Shown here piece by piece: positions 35,425 to 46,091 of a stretch of 64,000 nt of DNA. The translations under genes and the position numbers were made by a program. The notes below the pieces were generated by a model. It searched no databases, was not told where the DNA came from, and saw nothing but the letters and a program-made list of their open reading frames with translations. How positions within the stretch are numbered: the first letter of the stretch is position 1; each line of letters starts with the position of its first letter. Source of the DNA: Rhodoferax sediminis (lineage in GTDB: Bacteria; Pseudomonadota; Gammaproteobacteria; Burkholderiales; Burkholderiaceae_C); assembly GCF_006970865.1 (NCBI RefSeq), contig NZ_CP035503.1:248001-312000 (forward strand). The letters are read 5' to 3'.

Positions 35425-36558
35425 TCAATACATCAGCTTGCCGTCGGCCAGCACCACGCCGATGTCGACAAAGTTGCTGCCGATGTTGCTTTTGGAGAAA
35501 TTCACCCTGAACCCGCCAAGGTCCAGCTCGCCCATGTCGCGCAGGGCCTGGGCAATTCCCTCGGGCGTCATTCTTTTGGCGCGGCTGGCCGCTTCGACAA
35601 AGACCCGGGCCGTGACATAACCCTCCATGTGGAAGGTGGTGTAGCTGGTCATGGCCGGATAGGCCTTTTTCATGGCGCTGCGAAATTCGCGCTGCAGCGG
35701 CAGCACGGAGCCCATCGGGTTGGGAAACGTCTGCGCAATGCCGACGCCGCGCGCGCCCTCGCCCGCGGCCTTGAGCAGGGCCGGGCCGGGGATATAGGAC
35801 AGCGTGAACAGTTGCTGCGACACGCCTGCATGGCGCAGCGCGGCAACGCCATCGCCCATGAATTTGGGCGGCCCCACCACCAGGCCGGACTGCACGTTGG
35901 CCTGGGCCATGGCCTTGGCGGCCTCGGCGATGGCGCCGGCCTCGCTGGTGGACTTGAAGCCCGTGATCCGGATGTCGCCCAGTTCGGCGGCAGCCTCCTG
36001 CGCGGCCGCAAACCCCGAGGTGCCGATGGGGATGTTCTGGTACAGCACGCCCATGCTCTTGATGGTCAGGGTCTTGGCGTGCTCCACGATCTTGTGGATC
36101 TGCTGCTGGTCGCCCGCCCGGATGTGAAACAGCTTGGGGTGGCCGGGTGAGCGCAGCACCTCGGCACCGGGGACGGCATTGATGATGATGATGTTCGCGT
36201 CATCGAGCAGCCTGGCGTCGAGTACGCCCTTGAGCGTGGCCGAACCCACAGGCGAGAGCAGCGCTACGGGCTTGCGCGCCAGTGCGACCGGCAACTGCTT
36301 GCGAAAACCTTCAAAACTGTAGGCGTCGTCGAGCTCGAACAGCGACACCTTGCGCCCGTTGATGCCCCCGCGCGCATTGAGTTCGCGGAAACAGGCCTTG
36401 AAGCCCTCGTTGAGCTCCTTCGGGTCGGGCGCGGGCAGCACCGTGAAGGGGCCGATCTGTCCGACCACGATGTCACCCGTTTGCGCCGGCTCGGCGCCGA
36501 AGGCGCCGGCCCACGGCAGGGCCGAAGCCAGACAGGCGAACACGTTGCGTCGATTCAT
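35425..36558 (-). CDS. ABC transporter substrate-binding protein, branched-chain amino acid type (orphan)
   Basis: A 377-residue exported protein with signal peptide (MNRRNVFACLASALPWAGAF) and a type I periplasmic binding fold of the LivJ/Peripla_BP_6 family: VGQIGPFTVL, NARGGINGRKVSLFELDDAY and VLARKPVALLSPVGSATL-type segments. No permease or ATPase genes lie nearby, so it either serves a transporter encoded elsewhere or acts as a sensor. Ligand unknown. It is transcribed divergently from the trp operon leader. Confidence 0.87.
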   Translation of the reverse strand: MNRRNVFACLASALPWAGAFGAEPAQTGDIVVGQIGPFTVLPAPDPKELNEGFKACFRELNARGGINGRKVSLFELDDAYSFEGFRKQLPVALARKPVALLSPVGSATLKGVLDARLLDDANIIIINAVPGAEVLRSPGHPKLFHIRAGDQQQIHKIVEHAKTLTIKSMGVLYQNIPIGTSGFAAAQEAAAELGDIRITGFKSTSEAGAIAEAAKAMAQANVQSGLVVGPPKFMGDGVAALRHAGVSQQLFTLSYIPGPALLKAAGEGARGVGIAQTFPNPMGSVLPLQREFRSAMKKAYPAMTSYTTFHMEGYVTARVFVEAASRAKRMTPEGIAQALRDMGELDLGGFRVNFSKSNIGSNFVDIGVVLADGKLMY

Positions 36559-36790
36559 GACTTACCTTTGCAAAAGGGGGAACAGGGGGTGGCGTGCCGG
36601 GCGATTGGCGCAGCCGACGGGCGGGGGCCCGAGCGACTTGGCAGGAAGGGAACGGACAGGCGATCGATAGGTGGGCACACGGAGTTCCCCGGAATTCAAT
36701 CAGCGGCCCCGGCACCTGTCAATTGCGTGTTTACCCGGGCGGTCGGGCGCGGTGAGCGACGCCGGGCGAGTTTGCTACACTGCAGCCACG

Positions 36791-36886
36791 ATGTTCATTC
36801 AGCGCACCGCCTCCACAGGTTGCCGCCCGGGTCTGCAAGGCCGGGGAGCCTGGCTTTGGCGCAAGCCAACGTTCGTGCGACCCTGA
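36791..36886 (+). CDS. trpL: trp operon leader peptide (putative)
   Basis: A 31-residue open frame starting MFIQRTASTG with two Trp codons close together (WLW at residues 21-23, 36851-36859) and ending at TGA 36884-36886, about 110 bases before trpE. The Trp codons lie at the base of a small hairpin (TTGGC/GCCAA, 36856-36869 with a GCAA loop), and a terminator-like stem follows. This is the classical layout for tryptophan-sensing attenuation. No clear Shine-Dalgarno site precedes the ATG. Confidence 0.65.
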   Translation: MFIQRTASTGCRPGLQGRGAWLWRKPTFVRP

Positions 36887-36921
36887 CCGGCGCGGCCCCA
36901 GCTCTCAGCAGCGCCGCACCC

Positions 36922-36950
36922 ATGCGCCTCCACCAGAGGCATTGGTTTTG
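36922..36950 (+). terminator. Candidate attenuator hairpin before trpE
   Basis: ATGCGCCTC (36922-36930) pairs with GAGGCAT (36936-36942) with one bulged base, a 5-base loop, and a short T-rich tail (TGGTTTTG). It lies 36 bases past the leader peptide stop. Weak as a terminator by itself, but well placed. Confidence 0.45.
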
Positions 36951-36997
36951 AATGAATGCCCCGCCCTGCGGGGCCGGGCTGCAGGAGGCTCTTTATC

Positions 36998-38578
36998 GTG
37001 ATTACCGAACTTGAATTCAAAAGTCTGGCGGCGCAAGGCTACAACCGCATTCCGCTGATGGTGGAGGCGTTTGCCGACCTGGAAACGCCGCTGTCGCTGT
37101 ACCTGAAACTGGCCTTTTCCAAAGGCGGCGGCAAGTACAGCTTTTTGCTTGAATCCGTGGTCGGCGGCGAGCGCTTCGGCCGCTACAGCTTCATCGGCCT
37201 GCCGGCACGCACGCTGTTGCGCGCGAGCGGCTTCGGGCTTGATGCCAGAACCGAACTGGTGCGCGACGAGGTGGTGGTGGAAACGTCCCGTGCCAATCCG
37301 CTGGACTTCATCGCCGCCTACCAAAAACGCTTCAAGGTCGCGCTGCGCCCGGGACTGCCGCGCTTTTGCGGCGGCCTCGCGGGCTATTTCGGCTACGACA
37401 CGGTGCGCTACATCGAAAAGAAGCTGGAGCAAACCTGCCCGCCCGACACGCTCGGCTGCCCCGACATCCTGCTGCTGCAGTGCGAGGAACTGGCCGTGAT
37501 CGACAACCTGTCGGGCAAGCTGTACCTGATCGTGTATGCCGACCCGGCCGCGCCGGAGGCCTTCGCCAACGCCAAGAAGCGCCTGCGCGAACTCAAGGAC
37601 CAGCTCAAGTACTCGGTGAGCGCCCCGGTGGTCAAGCCGACGCAGGGCTACCCGGCCGAGCGCGATTTCGCCAAGGCCGATTACATTGCCGCGGTGGAGC
37701 GCGCCAAAAGGCTGATCGAGGCCGGCGACTTCATGCAGGTGCAGGTCGGCCAGCGCATCAAGAAGCGCTACACCGAGTCGCCGCTGTCGCTGTACCGCGC
37801 GCTGCGCTCGCTCAATCCCAGCCCCTACATGTACTACTACCACTTCGGGGATTTCCACGTGGTGGGCGCCTCGCCCGAAATCCTGGTGCGCCAGGAACAG
37901 GTGCCGAGCGGCGCCGGGCCGTCCCAGGGCGCGAGCGCCCCCGCGGGGGGCAGCGCAGCACACGAAGTGGCAAGCGTGGGGGTCGAATGCGGTCAAAAGA
38001 TTACCATCCGTCCACTGGCCGGCACGCGAGCGCGTGGCGCCACGCCGGAGAAAGACAAGGCGGCCGAGATGGAACTCATCAACGACCCGAAAGAGCGCGC
38101 CGAGCACGTGATGCTGATCGACCTGGCGCGCAACGATATCGGCCGCATCGCCAAGACGGGCACGGTCAAGGTGACCGAAGCCTTCGCGGTCGAGCGCTAC
38201 AGCCACGTGATGCACATCGTGAGCAATGTCGAAGGCATCCTTCATGAGGGCATGACCGCCATCGACGTGCTCAAGGCGACGTTCCCGGCCGGCACCCTGA
38301 CCGGCGCACCCAAGGTGCACGCGATGGAGCTGATCGACCAGCTCGAGCCGACCAAGCGCGGCCTGTACGGCGGCGCCTGCGGCTACCTCAGCTACGCTGG
38401 CGACATGGACGTGGCGATCGCGATCCGCACCGGCATCATCAAGGACCAGACGCTATACGTGCAGGCGGCCGCCGGCGTGGTGGCCGACTCGGTGCCCGAG
38501 CTCGAATGGAGGGAGACCGAAGCCAAGGCGCGCGCCCTGCTGCGCGCCAGCGAGCTGGTGGAAGAAGGACTGGAGTAA
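36998..38578 (+). CDS. trpE: Anthranilate synthase component I
   Basis: Converts chorismate to anthranilate with ammonia supplied by TrpG, the first committed step of tryptophan synthesis. The 526-residue protein has the Trp-feedback N-terminal region (ESVVGGERFGRYSFIGL) and the chorismate-binding domain (AGTRARGATPEKD, LMLIDLARNDIGRI, FPAGTLTGAPKVHAMELID, GGACGYLSY). A GTG start at 36998 follows a GGAGG site. Residues about 305-330 (GPSQGASAPAGGSAAHEV region) are coded by a family B repeat inserted between EILVRQEQ and the conserved ITIRPLAGTR, making the protein about 25 residues longer than usual. Confidence 0.97.
   Translation: MITELEFKSLAAQGYNRIPLMVEAFADLETPLSLYLKLAFSKGGGKYSFLLESVVGGERFGRYSFIGLPARTLLRASGFGLDARTELVRDEVVVETSRANPLDFIAAYQKRFKVALRPGLPRFCGGLAGYFGYDTVRYIEKKLEQTCPPDTLGCPDILLLQCEELAVIDNLSGKLYLIVYADPAAPEAFANAKKRLRELKDQLKYSVSAPVVKPTQGYPAERDFAKADYIAAVERAKRLIEAGDFMQVQVGQRIKKRYTESPLSLYRALRSLNPSPYMYYYHFGDFHVVGASPEILVRQEQVPSGAGPSQGASAPAGGSAAHEVASVGVECGQKITIRPLAGTRARGATPEKDKAAEMELINDPKERAEHVMLIDLARNDIGRIAKTGTVKVTEAFAVERYSHVMHIVSNVEGILHEGMTAIDVLKATFPAGTLTGAPKVHAMELIDQLEPTKRGLYGGACGYLSYAGDMDVAIAIRTGIIKDQTLYVQAAAGVVADSVPELEWRETEAKARALLRASELVEEGLE
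37912..37985 (-). repeat. Family B repeat inside trpE
   Basis: On the minus strand CCCCCACGCTTGCCACTTCG, core CCCCCCGCGGGGG, tail GGGACGGCCCGG. It interrupts trpE in frame and contains no stop codon in the trpE frame. Confidence 0.85.
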
Positions 38579-38581
38579 GCC

Positions 38582-39166
<585 letters not shown>

Positions 39167-39174
39167 TCTCGCTA

Positions 39175-39223
39175 ACTATCAAAATAGTAGCGCAATGTGA
39201 AGAACCCATAAGGGCTGGAGGCC
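39175..39223 (+). repeat. Family A repeat between trpG and threonine aldolase gene
   Basis: ACTATCAAAATAGTAGC, a spacer, and AAGGGCTGGAGGCC, ending 3 bases before the aldolase start codon. Its GGAGG (39217-39221) sits 5 bases before the ATG and would serve as the ribosome binding site. Confidence 0.85.
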
Positions 39224-39226
39224 AAT

Positions 39227-40417
39227 ATGACGCTTGATCCTGAATTGCCGCTGGTGGACCTGCGCAGCGACACCGTGACGCAGCCGAGCGCGGCCATGCG
39301 CGCCGCCATGCTGGCCGCCCCGCTGGGCGACGACGTGTTCGGCGATGACCCGAGCGTGAACGCGCTGCAGGACCGGATCGCCTCGCTGCTGGGCTTCGAG
39401 GCCGCGCTGTTCGTGCCCACCGGCACCCAGAGCAACCTGTGCGCCATCCTGTCGCACTGCCAGCGCGGCGACGAGTACATCGCCGGCCAGATGGCGCACT
39501 GCTACCGCTGGGAGGGTGGCGGCGCCGCGGTGTTCGGCAGCGTGCAGCCGCAGCCACTGGCGCATCAGGGCGACGGCACGCTGGCGCTTTCCGACATCGA
39601 GGCCGCGATCAAGCCCGACGACGCGCACTTTGCGCGCACCCGGCTGCTGGCGCTGGAGAACACCCTGGGCGGCAAGCTGCTGCCGTTCGACTATGTGCGG
39701 CAAGCGACCGAGCTGGCGGCGCGCAAGGGGCTGGGGCGGCATCTCGACGGCGCGCGGCTGTTCAATGCGGCCATGGCGCAAGCCCAGCAACAGCAAACCA
39801 CGGCGGCCTTGGGGCGCCCCGCCGCCGGGCCGCCCCAAGGCGGCGCAGCCCCCTCGGGGGGCAGCGAGCCACACGCAGTGGGCGAGCGTGGGGGCGCTGA
39901 CCGTGCGAGCCAGGCGGTCACGCGCGTCGACATCCTGAGCGAGGCGCGGCGCATCGCCCAGTGCTTCGACAGCGTCTCGGTCTGTTTCAGCAAGGGGCTG
40001 GGCGCGCCTGTGGGCTCGGCGCTGTGCGGCTCGCGCGAGTTTCTGGCGCGCGCGCACCGCATCCGCAAGATGGCGGGCGGTGGCATGCGCCAGGCCGGGC
40101 TGCTGGCGGCGGGCGCGCTGCACGCGCTGGACCACCACATCGAGCGCCTCGCGCAGGACCACGCGCTGGCGCGCTGGCTGGCCGCTGCTCTGGCGGGCAT
40201 TCCCGGCCTGCAGGTGGAGCCGCCGCAGACCAACATGGTGTTCGTGGACCTGGTCGGCGCCGCGCGCGAGCGTTCGGCCGCGCTGCTGGCGCATCTGGCG
40301 GCCAGCGGGATTCTCGCGGTCGGCCTGTACCGCCTGCGCTTCGTCACGCATCTGGATGTGGATGCTGCCGGGGTGGATCGCGCGGCTGCCGCGATCCGCC
40401 AGTTCTTTGAGGCTTGA
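39227..40417 (+). CDS. Low-specificity L-threonine aldolase
   Basis: A PLP-dependent fold-type I aldolase that splits threonine or allo-threonine to glycine and acetaldehyde. Of 396 residues, DLRSDTVTQPSAAMRAAM starts the domain, the PLP lysine lies in SVCFSKGLGAPVGS, and GLYRLRFVTHLDV near the end binds the carboxylate. Family members are about 340-355 long; the excess is residues about 193-224, coded by a family B repeat between the HLDGARLFNAAMA strand and the EARRIAQCFDS helix. Its position within a trp operon is unusual. The ribosome binding site comes from the preceding family A repeat. Confidence 0.93.
   Translation: MTLDPELPLVDLRSDTVTQPSAAMRAAMLAAPLGDDVFGDDPSVNALQDRIASLLGFEAALFVPTGTQSNLCAILSHCQRGDEYIAGQMAHCYRWEGGGAAVFGSVQPQPLAHQGDGTLALSDIEAAIKPDDAHFARTRLLALENTLGGKLLPFDYVRQATELAARKGLGRHLDGARLFNAAMAQAQQQQTTAALGRPAAGPPQGGAAPSGGSEPHAVGERGGADRASQAVTRVDILSEARRIAQCFDSVSVCFSKGLGAPVGSALCGSREFLARAHRIRKMAGGGMRQAGLLAAGALHALDHHIERLAQDHALARWLAAALAGIPGLQVEPPQTNMVFVDLVGAARERSAALLAHLAASGILAVGLYRLRFVTHLDVDAAGVDRAAAAIRQFFEA
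39803..39896 (-). repeat. Family B repeat inside threonine aldolase gene
   Basis: On the minus strand CCCCCACGCTCGCCCACTGC, core CCCCCCGAGGGGG and tail CGCCTTGGGGCGGCCCGG, with an extra GC-rich arm. In frame, no stop; encodes about 31 Gly/Ala/Pro-rich residues. Confidence 0.87.
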
Positions 40418-40429
40418 GGGAGGGCCCGC

Positions 40430-41107
40430 ATGACAGGCGTTGACCATCTTGGCCTTTTCATCGTCGCCGGCCTGCTGCTGAACCTGACGCCGGGGCCGGA
40501 CGTGCTCTACGTCGTCGCCAACGGGCTGCGCCGCGGCCGGCGTGCCGGCGTGGTGGCGGCGCTGGGCATCACGGCCGGCTGCTTCGTGCACATCACGGCG
40601 GCGGCGATCGGCCTGAGCGCGCTGGTGGCGGCCTCCGCCACCGCGTTCAACGTACTCAAATGGCTGGGGGCTGCCTATCTGTTGTACGTCGGGGCCACCC
40701 TGCTGCTGTCGCGGCAGGGCGCGGAGTCAGCTCGGAATGCTCCCGGTTTAATAGCTGACAGTGAAGACCCGGCAAGGGCTACAGGCACAAAATCCTTGAA
40801 ATCCGTGTTCGTGCAGGGGTTCTGGACGAATGCGCTCAATCCCAAGGTGGCGCTGTTTTTCCTGGCTTTTTTGCCGCAGTTCATCGCACCCGGCGCGCCG
40901 CACAAAACGCAGGCCTTTGTGCTGCTGGGACTGCTGTTCAACTTCAACGGGCTCTGGGTGAACATCGGCTGGGCCCTGTGCGCCGCGTGGCTGGCGCGGC
41001 GCGTGGCCGCGGTGCAGCACGGCATGCACTGGCTGCAACGCGCGGCCGGCGTGATGTTCATCGGCTTCGGCCTGCGGCTGGCCTTGTCCGACAATCCGTC
41101 TGTCTAG
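40430..41107 (+). CDS. LysE/RhtB-family amino acid exporter
   Basis: A 225-residue inner-membrane protein with six hydrophobic helices and the family start LLLNLTPGPDVLYVVANGLRRG. It probably exports an amino acid or related compound driven by proton exchange. Residues about 104-119 (NAPGLIADSEDPARAT) in the central loop between helices 3 and 4 derive from a family A repeat. It lies 12 bases after the aldolase gene and 42 before trpD. Threonine or an aromatic compound are possible substrates given the neighbours, but that is a guess. Confidence 0.88.
   Translation: MTGVDHLGLFIVAGLLLNLTPGPDVLYVVANGLRRGRRAGVVAALGITAGCFVHITAAAIGLSALVAASATAFNVLKWLGAAYLLYVGATLLLSRQGAESARNAPGLIADSEDPARATGTKSLKSVFVQGFWTNALNPKVALFFLAFLPQFIAPGAPHKTQAFVLLGLLFNFNGLWVNIGWALCAAWLARRVAAVQHGMHWLQRAAGVMFIGFGLRLALSDNPSV
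40739..40786 (+). repeat. Family A repeat inside the LysE-family gene
   Basis: GCTCCCGGTTTAATAGCTG, spacer, CAAGGGCTACAGGC; in frame within the cytoplasmic loop. Confidence 0.75.
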
Positions 41108-41149
41108 AAAAACCATTTCACCGATCACGCACAACGAGGAGCACCTTCG

Positions 41150-42193
41150 ATGACCCAGGCCAGCAAAATCACCCCGCAGGAGGCGCTGCAGCGCACCATC
41201 GAGCACCGCGAAATCTTCCACGACGAGATGCTGCACATCATGCGGCTCATCATGAGCGGCGAGATGTCGCCCGTGATGATGGCGGCGCTGGTCACCGGCC
41301 TGCGCGTCAAGAAGGAAACCATCGGCGAGATCACCGCGGCCGCGCAGGTCATGCGCGAGTTCTCCACCAAGGTCAACGTGGCCGACCGGGCGCACCTGGT
41401 GGACATCGTGGGCACCGGCGGCGACGGCTCGCACACCTTCAACATCTCGACCTGCTCGATGTTTGTCGCCGCCGCGGCCGGCGCCAAGGTCAGCAAGCAC
41501 GGCGGGCGCAGCGTCAGCAGCAAGAGCGGCAGCGCCGACGTGCTGGAGAGCCTGGGCCTGAACATCAACCTGACCCCCGAGCAGATTGCCCAGTGCATCG
41601 CGCAGGTCGGCGTCGGCTTCATGTTCGCGCCGAACCATCACCCGGCCATGAAAAACGTGGCGCCGGTGCGCAAGGAGCTGGGCGTGCGCACCATCTTCAA
41701 CATCCTCGGGCCGCTCACCAACCCGGCCGGCGCGCCCAACATCCTGATGGGCGTGTTCCACCCGGATCTGGTCGGCATCCAGGTGCGCGCGCTGCAGCGC
41801 CTGGGTGCCGAGCATGCGCTGGTGGTGTACGGCAAGGACGGGATGGACGAGGTGTCGCTGGGCGCGGGTACGCTGGTGGGCGAGCTGAGAAACGGCGAAA
41901 TCACCGAGTACGAGATCCACCCCGAGGATTTCGACCTGCCGATGGCCAGCAACCGCGCGCTCAAGGTCGGCGCGCCGGAGCAGTCCCGGGCCATGCTCAT
42001 GAACGTGCTGGAGAACAACCACGGCGCCGCGCGCGACATCGTGATCCTGAACGCGGGCGTGGCGCTGTACGCGGCCAACGTGGCGGATTCGATGCAAGCC
42101 GGTGTCGAACAGGCCCGCAATGCGATTGAATCAGGCGCGGCGATGGCCACGCTGCAAAAGTTGATAGCGGTTTCCAAATCATTCGCGAGCTGA
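41150..42193 (+). CDS. trpD: Anthranilate phosphoribosyltransferase
   Basis: Joins anthranilate to PRPP, the second step of tryptophan synthesis. The 347-residue protein has [18 protein letters not shown] (PRPP loop), [18 protein letters not shown], the [20 protein letters not shown] block and [12 protein letters not shown] precedes the ATG. It lies 7 bases ahead of trpC; the two are clearly one unit. Confidence 0.97.
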   Translation: MTQASKITPQEALQRTIEHREIFHDEMLHIMRLIMSGEMSPVMMAALVTGLRVKKETIGEITAAAQVMREFSTKVNVADRAHLVDIVGTGGDGSHTFNISTCSMFVAAAAGAKVSKHGGRSVSSKSGSADVLESLGLNINLTPEQIAQCIAQVGVGFMFAPNHHPAMKNVAPVRKELGVRTIFNILGPLTNPAGAPNILMGVFHPDLVGIQVRALQRLGAEHALVVYGKDGMDEVSLGAGTLVGELRNGEITEYEIHPEDFDLPMASNRALKVGAPEQSRAMLMNVLENNHGAARDIVILNAGVALYAANVADSMQAGVEQARNAIESGAAMATLQKLIAVSKSFAS

Positions 42194-42200
42194 ACACGCC

Positions 42201-42992
42201 ATGTCCGATATCCTGAACCAGATCGTCGCCGTCAAACGCGAAGAAGTCGCCGCCGCCCTCAAACGCATGCCGCTGGCGGCCATGCGCTCGGATGCCGAAT
42301 CGCGCGTCCTGACGCGCGATTTCGTCGGCGCCCTGCGCGCCAAAATCGAAGCGGGCCAGGCTGCCGTGATCGCCGAAGTCAAGAAGGCCAGCCCGTCCAA
42401 GGGCGTGCTGCGCGAAGACTTCATCCCGGCCGACATCGCGCAGAGCTACGCCGAATTCGGCGCCGCCTGCCTGTCGGTGCTGACCGACCGGCAGTTTTTC
42501 CAGGGCAGCGTGGACGCCCTGAAGCAGGCGCGCGCCTCGTGCCAGTTGCCGGTGCTGCGCAAGGACTTCATGGTCGACGCGTACCAGATCTATGAGTCGC
42601 GTGCCATCGGCGCGGATGCCATCCTGCTGATCGCTGCGGTGCTAAGCGACGCGCAGCTGGCCGAGTTCGAGGCGATCGCTCGCTCGCTCGACATGGCGGT
42701 GCTGGTCGAGGTGCACGACGCGGCCGAGCTGGCGCGCGCCCTCAAGCTCAAGACCCCGCTGATCGGCATCAACAACCGCAACCTGCGCAGCTTCGAGGTG
42801 ACGCTGGACACCACGCTGGCGCTGCGCGCCGCGGTGCCTCCCGAGCGCCTGCTGGTGACCGAGAGCGGGATTTTGACGAAGGCCGACGTGCAGAAGATGC
42901 GCGCCGCCGGCGTGCATGCCTTCCTGGTCGGCGAGGCGTTCATGCGCGCCGCGGAGCCCGGCCAGGCGCTGGCGCAGCTGTTCGGGGCCTGA
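42201..42992 (+). CDS. trpC: Indole-3-glycerol phosphate synthase
   Basis: Closes the indole ring in the fourth step of tryptophan synthesis. The 263-residue TIM barrel shows [17 protein letters not shown] (catalytic Lys), [42 protein letters not shown] and [11 protein letters not shown]. It stands alone without fused TrpF. A family A repeat follows its stop. Confidence 0.97.
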   Translation: MSDILNQIVAVKREEVAAALKRMPLAAMRSDAESRVLTRDFVGALRAKIEAGQAAVIAEVKKASPSKGVLREDFIPADIAQSYAEFGAACLSVLTDRQFFQGSVDALKQARASCQLPVLRKDFMVDAYQIYESRAIGADAILLIAAVLSDAQLAEFEAIARSLDMAVLVEVHDAAELARALKLKTPLIGINNRNLRSFEVTLDTTLALRAAVPPERLLVTESGILTKADVQKMRAAGVHAFLVGEAFMRAAEPGQALAQLFGA

Positions 42993-43005
42993 GCGGTGAC
43001 CTGAA

Positions 43006-43054
43006 ACTATCGTTTTGATAGCTAATTGTGCAGATAAGACAAGGGCAACAGGCC
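43006..43054 (+). repeat. Family A repeat between trpC and ung
   Basis: ACTATCGTTTTGATAGC, spacer, AAGGGCAACAGGCC. It ends 15 bases before the ung ATG and offers a GTG (43028) in the ung frame. Confidence 0.8.
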
Positions 43055-43069
43055 GATTTGGCGTTTGAA

Positions 43070-43846
43070 ATGCCGGACCCGCAGGAACCGGCCGCTGCCG
43101 CGCCCGGCTCCCCGTGCGAGCGGCCGCCCACCCGGTTGCTGGATTGGGCGCCCGACCAATGGCCGGTGGGCGCGGGCTGGCAGCCCGTGATCGACCGCTT
43201 TCTGCTCAGCGCGGCGGGCCGGCAACTCGGTGCCTTCATGCGGAGCCGGCTGGCCGCCGGCGCCGTCATCTACCCGCCGCAGCCGTTTCGCGCGCTGGCG
43301 CTCACGCCGTTGGCCGGGGTGCGCGTCGTGATCCTCGGCCAGGACCCGTACCACGGGCCGGGGCAGGCAGAGGGGCTGGCGTTTTCGGTCGCGCCCGACG
43401 TCAGGCTGCCGCCGTCGCTGCGCAATATTTTCAAGGAGCGCCAGCACGATCTGGGTTTGCCGCTGCCATCCAATGGTTCCCTGGTGCACTGGGCGGAGCA
43501 GGGCGTGCTGCTGCTCAACACCAGTTTGAGCGTCGAAGACGGCCAGCCGGCCAGTCACGCCAGGCAGGGTTGGGAAGTGCTCACTGACGAAATTATCAAG
43601 ACCGTGGCACAAAAGACGGAGCCGGTCGTGTTCCTGCTGTGGGGCGCGCACGCGCAGGCCAAGCAGGCGCTGGTGACGGGCGGCGATACGCTGGGAGATC
43701 CGGGTTCGCCCCATCTTGTGCTGAGCGCCAACCACCCGTCACCACTGGCCGCATTGCGGCCACCACATCCCTTTATCGGGTGTGGTCATTTCGGGCTCGC
43801 GAATGCCTTCCTGCAGCGCCTGGGCCGCCCGCCGGTGGCGTGGTAG
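43070..43846 (+). CDS. ung: Uracil-DNA glycosylase
   Basis: Removes uracil from DNA as the first step of base excision repair. The 258-residue family 1 enzyme contains the water-activating loop [20 protein letters not shown] (Asp), [12 protein letters not shown] and the minor-groove loop [14 protein letters not shown] 43070 gives the expected start; the in-frame GTG at 43028 lies inside a family A repeat and would add 14 repeat-coded residues. The ribosome binding site is weak in both cases. It may be transcribed with trpC. Confidence 0.95.
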   Translation: MPDPQEPAAAAPGSPCERPPTRLLDWAPDQWPVGAGWQPVIDRFLLSAAGRQLGAFMRSRLAAGAVIYPPQPFRALALTPLAGVRVVILGQDPYHGPGQAEGLAFSVAPDVRLPPSLRNIFKERQHDLGLPLPSNGSLVHWAEQGVLLLNTSLSVEDGQPASHARQGWEVLTDEIIKTVAQKTEPVVFLLWGAHAQAKQALVTGGDTLGDPGSPHLVLSANHPSPLAALRPPHPFIGCGHFGLANAFLQRLGRPPVAW

Positions 43847-43872
43847 GCCGTGCAGGCGCATGGTGGGCCGCG

Positions 43873-43902
43873 TTGTCCCGGCCCGAATTTTCGTGGCATA
43901 AT
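43873..43902 (+). promoter_or_regulatory. Sigma-70 promoter of the tRNA-tuf operon
   Basis: TTGTCC (43873-43878), an 18-base spacer and CATAAT (43897-43902), placing transcription start about 10 bases before tRNA-Tyr. Confidence 0.65.
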
Positions 43903-43917
43903 CTGAGGTTCGCCAAA

Positions 43918-44003
43918 GGAGAGGTGGCCGAGTGGTTAATGGCAGCAGACTGTAAATCTGCCCTCTTACGAGTACGCTGGTTCGAATCCAGCCCTCTCCA
44001 CCA
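43918..44003 (+). tRNA. tRNA-Tyr (GTA)
   Basis: 86 bases including encoded CCA. Acceptor stem GGAGAGG/CCTCTCC, anticodon stem-loop with GTA in AGACTGTAAATCT, a long variable arm, and T loop GGTTCGAATCC. First gene of the tRNA-tuf-secE block. Confidence 0.97.
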
Positions 44004-44054
44004 GCGATGAATTGATTTTGCAGGGCGTATTGGATGTTGTTGGGTGACTCCGAT

Positions 44055-44128
44055 GCGGGAGTAGTTCAATGGTAGAACCCCAGCCTTCCAAGCTGATGAC
44101 GCGGGTTCGATTCCCGTCTCCCGCTCCA
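44055..44128 (+). tRNA. tRNA-Gly (TCC)
   Basis: 74 bases with encoded CCA. Acceptor GCGGGAG/CTCCCGC, anticodon TCC in CAGCCTTCCAAGCTG, T loop GGTTCGATTCC. Confidence 0.97.
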
Positions 44129-44162
44129 GGGTCGATTCGAGGTCGTTGAAGGTGATAAAGAA

Positions 44163-44237
44163 GCCCATTTGGCTCAGTGGCAGAGCACTCCCTTGGTAAG
44201 GGAGAGGTCCCGGGTCCGATTCCCGGAATGGGCACCA
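44163..44237 (+). tRNA. tRNA-Thr (GGT)
   Basis: 75 bases with encoded CCA. Acceptor GCCCATT/AATGGGC, anticodon GGT in CTCCCTTGGTAAGGGAG, T loop GGTCCGATTCC. Confidence 0.97.
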
Positions 44238-44321
44238 GTTGTTGGGTGCGCGAAGGCTCGCCGCCCGGTGTTTTGAGTTGTTGGGAAATTAGCTTTTTGC
44301 AGTCCGTCTGGAGAATTGAAA

Positions 44322-45512
<1,191 letters not shown>

Positions 45513-45524
45513 TCGATTTGTTGT

Positions 45525-45600
45525 AGGGGCGTAGCTCAATTGGCAGAGCGTCGGTCTCCAAAACCGAAGGTTGATGGTTCGATTCCTTCCGCCCCTGCCA
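45525..45600 (+). tRNA. tRNA-Trp (CCA)
   Basis: 76 bases with encoded CCA. Acceptor AGGGGCG/CGCCCCT, anticodon CCA in CGGTCTCCAAAACCG, T loop GGTTCGATTCC. Lies 12 bases after tuf. Confidence 0.97.
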
Positions 45601-45620
45601 CCTCCCAAAGGGTGGCAAAA

Positions 45621-45645
45621 AAGCCCGTCATGACCTGACGGGCTT
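45621..45645. terminator. Hairpin between tRNA-Trp and secE
   Basis: Perfect 10-base arms AAGCCCGTCA / TGACGGGCTT with a 5-base loop. Six A residues precede it, so the T-run is on the minus strand only; on the plus strand it may act as an attenuator or a tRNA 3'-processing barrier. Confidence 0.55.
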
Positions 45646-45707
45646 CGGCGTCTCCAGAAGGGGCGCCCTGAATTTGAAGCAGCCGAACAAGCAGGAACAA
45701 GCCAAAA

Positions 45708-46091
45708 ATGGCCACGTCACAAGTTGAAACCGTCAGTACCGTCGCCGATAAGGCCAAGCTTGCCATTGCGGCGGTTCTGGTCATCGGGGCGGTGGTGGCT
45801 TACTACCTGCTCGGCAAGCAGGGGCCGGTCGCCCAGTGGGCCGGATTGCTGGTGTGCCTGGGGGCGGCGGTCGTGATGTTCATGGTCTCCGAGACGGGCA
45901 GGCAGTTCACGGCTTTCGGGCGCGATTCCGTGCGCGAAGTCAAGAAGGTGGTCTGGCCGACGCGCAAGGAGGCCGTGCAAATGACGGCCTATGTATTTGC
46001 CTTTGTCGTGATCATGGCGCTGTTCCTCTGGCTGACCGACAAGACCCTCGAGTGGGCGTTTTATGACCTGATTCTGGGGTGGAAAAAATAA
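45708..46091 (+). CDS. secE: Preprotein translocase subunit SecE
   Basis: Essential clamp of the SecYEG channel in the inner membrane. The 127-residue protein has three hydrophobic helices ([47 protein letters not shown]) and the conserved amphipathic stretch [15 protein letters not shown] before the last one, as in the long E. coli-type SecE. Its stop overlaps the nusG start (TAATG). Confidence 0.96.
   Translation: MATSQVETVSTVADKAKLAIAAVLVIGAVVAYYLLGKQGPVAQWAGLLVCLGAAVVMFMVSETGRQFTAFGRDSVREVKKVVWPTRKEAVQMTAYVFAFVVIMALFLWLTDKTLEWAFYDLILGWKK

Noticed and set aside
42160..42186. TTGATAGCGG near the end of trpD as a family A fragment
   Set aside because: Too short, no partner block, and the encoded LQKLIAVS fits the trpD C-terminus.
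43028..43069. GTG 43028 as the start of ung
   Set aside because: It lies in a family A repeat and would add 14 repeat-encoded residues; the ATG at 43070 fits the family N-terminus, although neither has a strong ribosome binding site.
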